Shown: piece by piece, positions 33,707 through 34,510 of the stretch
How positions within the stretch are numbered: position 1 is the stretch's first letter
How the letters are laid out: each line of letters starts with the position of its first letter
The notes under the pieces: generated by a model
Database searches by the model: none
What the model was told of the DNA's origin: nothing
What the model saw: the letters and a program-made list of their open reading frames with translations, nothing else
Position numbers and translations under genes: made by a program
From: Granulicella sp.
GTDB lineage: Bacteria; Acidobacteriota; Terriglobia; Terriglobales; Acidobacteriaceae
DNA length: 34,510 nt
Reading direction: 5' to 3'
Assembly (NCBI GenBank): GCA_003133205.1
Contig: PKWK01000247.1
Coordinates: forward strand, 2,811-37,320

Positions 33707-34129
33707 ATGGACCGCAGTGCAAGTGCAGTTTGGAACGGCAGTTTGAAAGAAGGCAAAGGCACGATCTCGAGCCAGAGCGGCGCAATAAAGGCGATGCAGT
33801 ACAGCTTTGCGGCGCGGTTTGCCGAGGGCGTCGGGACCAACCCCGAGGAGTTGGTTGCGGCGGCGCATGCGGGCTGCTTCTCGATGGCGCTGAGCGCGGA
33901 GCTGGGCAAGGCGGGTTTCACGCCGGACTCGATTGAGACGACCGCGGTGGTGACGCTGGACCTGCACGACAAGCCGACGGTGACGAAGAGCCACCTGACG
34001 ACGAAGGCGAAGATTCCGGGCATCGACAAGGCGAAGTTCGACGAGATTGCCAACGGCGCGAAGGCGGGTTGTCCGATTTCGCGGCTGCTGACGGCGGCGG
34101 AGATCACGCTGGACGCTACGCTGGTCTAG
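33707..34129 (+). CDS. OsmC family peroxiredoxin-like protein
   Basis: 140 residues from ATG 33707, preceded by TTAGGAGAAA, with the family start MDRSASAVWNGSLKEGKGTI. Catalytic cysteines: one in AAAHAGCFSMALSAELGKAG and one in GAKAGCPISRLLTAAEITLD, the usual OsmC pair, plus NPEELVAAAHA. OsmC proteins are cytosolic thiol peroxidases that reduce organic hydroperoxides under osmotic or oxidative stress. The length is typical. It is divergent from the zinc-ribbon gene. Confidence 0.94.
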   Translation: MDRSASAVWNGSLKEGKGTISSQSGAIKAMQYSFAARFAEGVGTNPEELVAAAHAGCFSMALSAELGKAGFTPDSIETTAVVTLDLHDKPTVTKSHLTTKAKIPGIDKAKFDEIANGAKAGCPISRLLTAAEITLDATLV

Positions 34130-34134
34130 GCCGT

Positions 34135-34150
34135 ACCCCCCCGGGGGGGT
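34135..34150. repeat. 16-base GC palindrome after osmC-type gene
   Basis: ACCCCCCCGGGGGGGT, a perfect palindrome 5 bases after the stop codon. A run of eight T follows about 37 bases later. The lack of a loop makes a normal terminator unlikely; it may be a dispersed repeat. Confidence 0.5.
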
Positions 34151-34509
34151 GGTATGGGCAACTTGCCTAGTTTCAGCGACATGTATTTTTTTTATGTCTG
34201 CAAATATCTCGATCTAAACGGGTTACTGGTAAAGCGTACTCACTCCGGGGCCGACCGCTCTCAATCCTCCTGCTTGTATGAAGCCCGGATACTGGATTGA
34301 GCTTGGGAACCGCATGCGCGAGCGAATTGAACGCCGCGGTATCCAAGGCTGATGGTCGAGCGAAGGCATATCCCAGGGGCTGAAGCCCGAGCGTGCGGCG
34401 GGGTCGGAGTGTCCGGGCTGAAGCCCGGACCTATCTCAGAAGCAACAGCAACAGCAAGGGCAAAGGCAAGGGCAAGGGCAAAGGCAAAGGCAAGGGCAAA
34501 GGCAAAGGC
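34151..34509. other. Non-coding tail of the window
   Basis: No gene was supported. It holds an AT-rich patch (near 34182-34215, including TATTTTTTTTATG), the repeat at 34340-34445 and the hexamer array at 34442-34510. Confidence 0.4.
34352..34445. repeat. REP-like hairpins, copy of the 12.3-kb repeat
   Basis: GGGGCTGAAGCCC is followed by GTCCGGGCTGAAGCCCGGAC (34411-34430), an 8-bp stem, and then CTATCTCAGAAGCAA. The 36 bases 34410-34445 match 12318-12353 except for one C/T. Confidence 0.75.
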
Positions 34510-34510
34510 A
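34442..34510. repeat. Hexamer tandem repeat (GCAARG)n
   Basis: About 11.5 six-base units: two GCAACA, then GCAAGG and GCAAAG in mixed order, continuing to the window edge. It abuts the REP-like repeat. It is not a CRISPR array because the unit is only six bases. Confidence 0.9.

Noticed and set aside
34442..34510. Possible CRISPR array at the window end
   Set aside because: The unit is six bases with no spacers; it is a simple tandem repeat.

Overview
The window looks like chromosome from an acidobacterium of the Terriglobales type (Granulicella/Terriglobus/Edaphobacter-like). This is inferred from the high-GC genes, a huge secreted Asp-box plus choice-of-anchor-D protein, a Tat-exported glycosidase, a YceI/cytochrome-b561-like pair, a zinc-ribbon protein ending SCADFY, and many small palindromic intergenic repeats. 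No tRNA, rRNA or CRISPR array was seen.

Layout. 1-9.6 kb: the start of a secreted-protein gene (minus, cut by the window edge), the giant secreted beta-propeller protein, a flavoprotein of the HI0933/BaiN family, a PPK2 polyphosphate kinase, and a minus-strand module Rrf2 regulator > four-helix b561-like membrane protein > YceI protein with a clear promoter/palindrome. 9.7-16.8 kb: a YmdB-type phosphodiesterase, then a sugar-utilisation block: a GH35-like (DUF5597) beta-galactosidase gene broken by one frameshift, a 1095-residue Tat-exported GH2 enzyme and a ROK sugar kinase. 16.7-22.1 kb (minus): prmC with no ordinary start codon, a secreted double-VOC protein, an M1-peptidase-like protein lacking the catalytic glutamate, and rlmB. 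22.3-24.9 kb (plus): an ECF sigma factor, two overlapping membrane-protein genes and a LytTR response regulator.

24,868-27,265 is the most distinctive part: a 2.4-kb IS1595-family element with imperfect 23-bp terminal inverted repeats and a duplicated target. It carries a one-way operon of overlapping genes: four small proteins, three of them cysteine-rich and zinc-ribbon-like, then the transposase, then a 44-residue basic protein. The composition is visibly AT-richer than the flanks. It sits exactly at the stop codon of a convergent gene and splits an original gap of about 17 bp.

27.3-34.5 kb: two exported proteins (one probably a lipoprotein, one an outer-membrane barrel), an aldo/keto reductase, a small Pro-rich secreted protein, prfA (whose GGQ glutamine is the target of the PrmC encoded at 16.8 kb), a Cys-rich small protein, a lipoprotein, a zinc-ribbon mini-protein and an OsmC-type peroxidase. 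The end holds a GC palindrome, a REP-like repeat and a hexamer tandem array that runs off the window.

Several families of short hairpin repeats recur between genes. Two related sequences appear to lie in frame inside coding genes (the flavoprotein and prmC).
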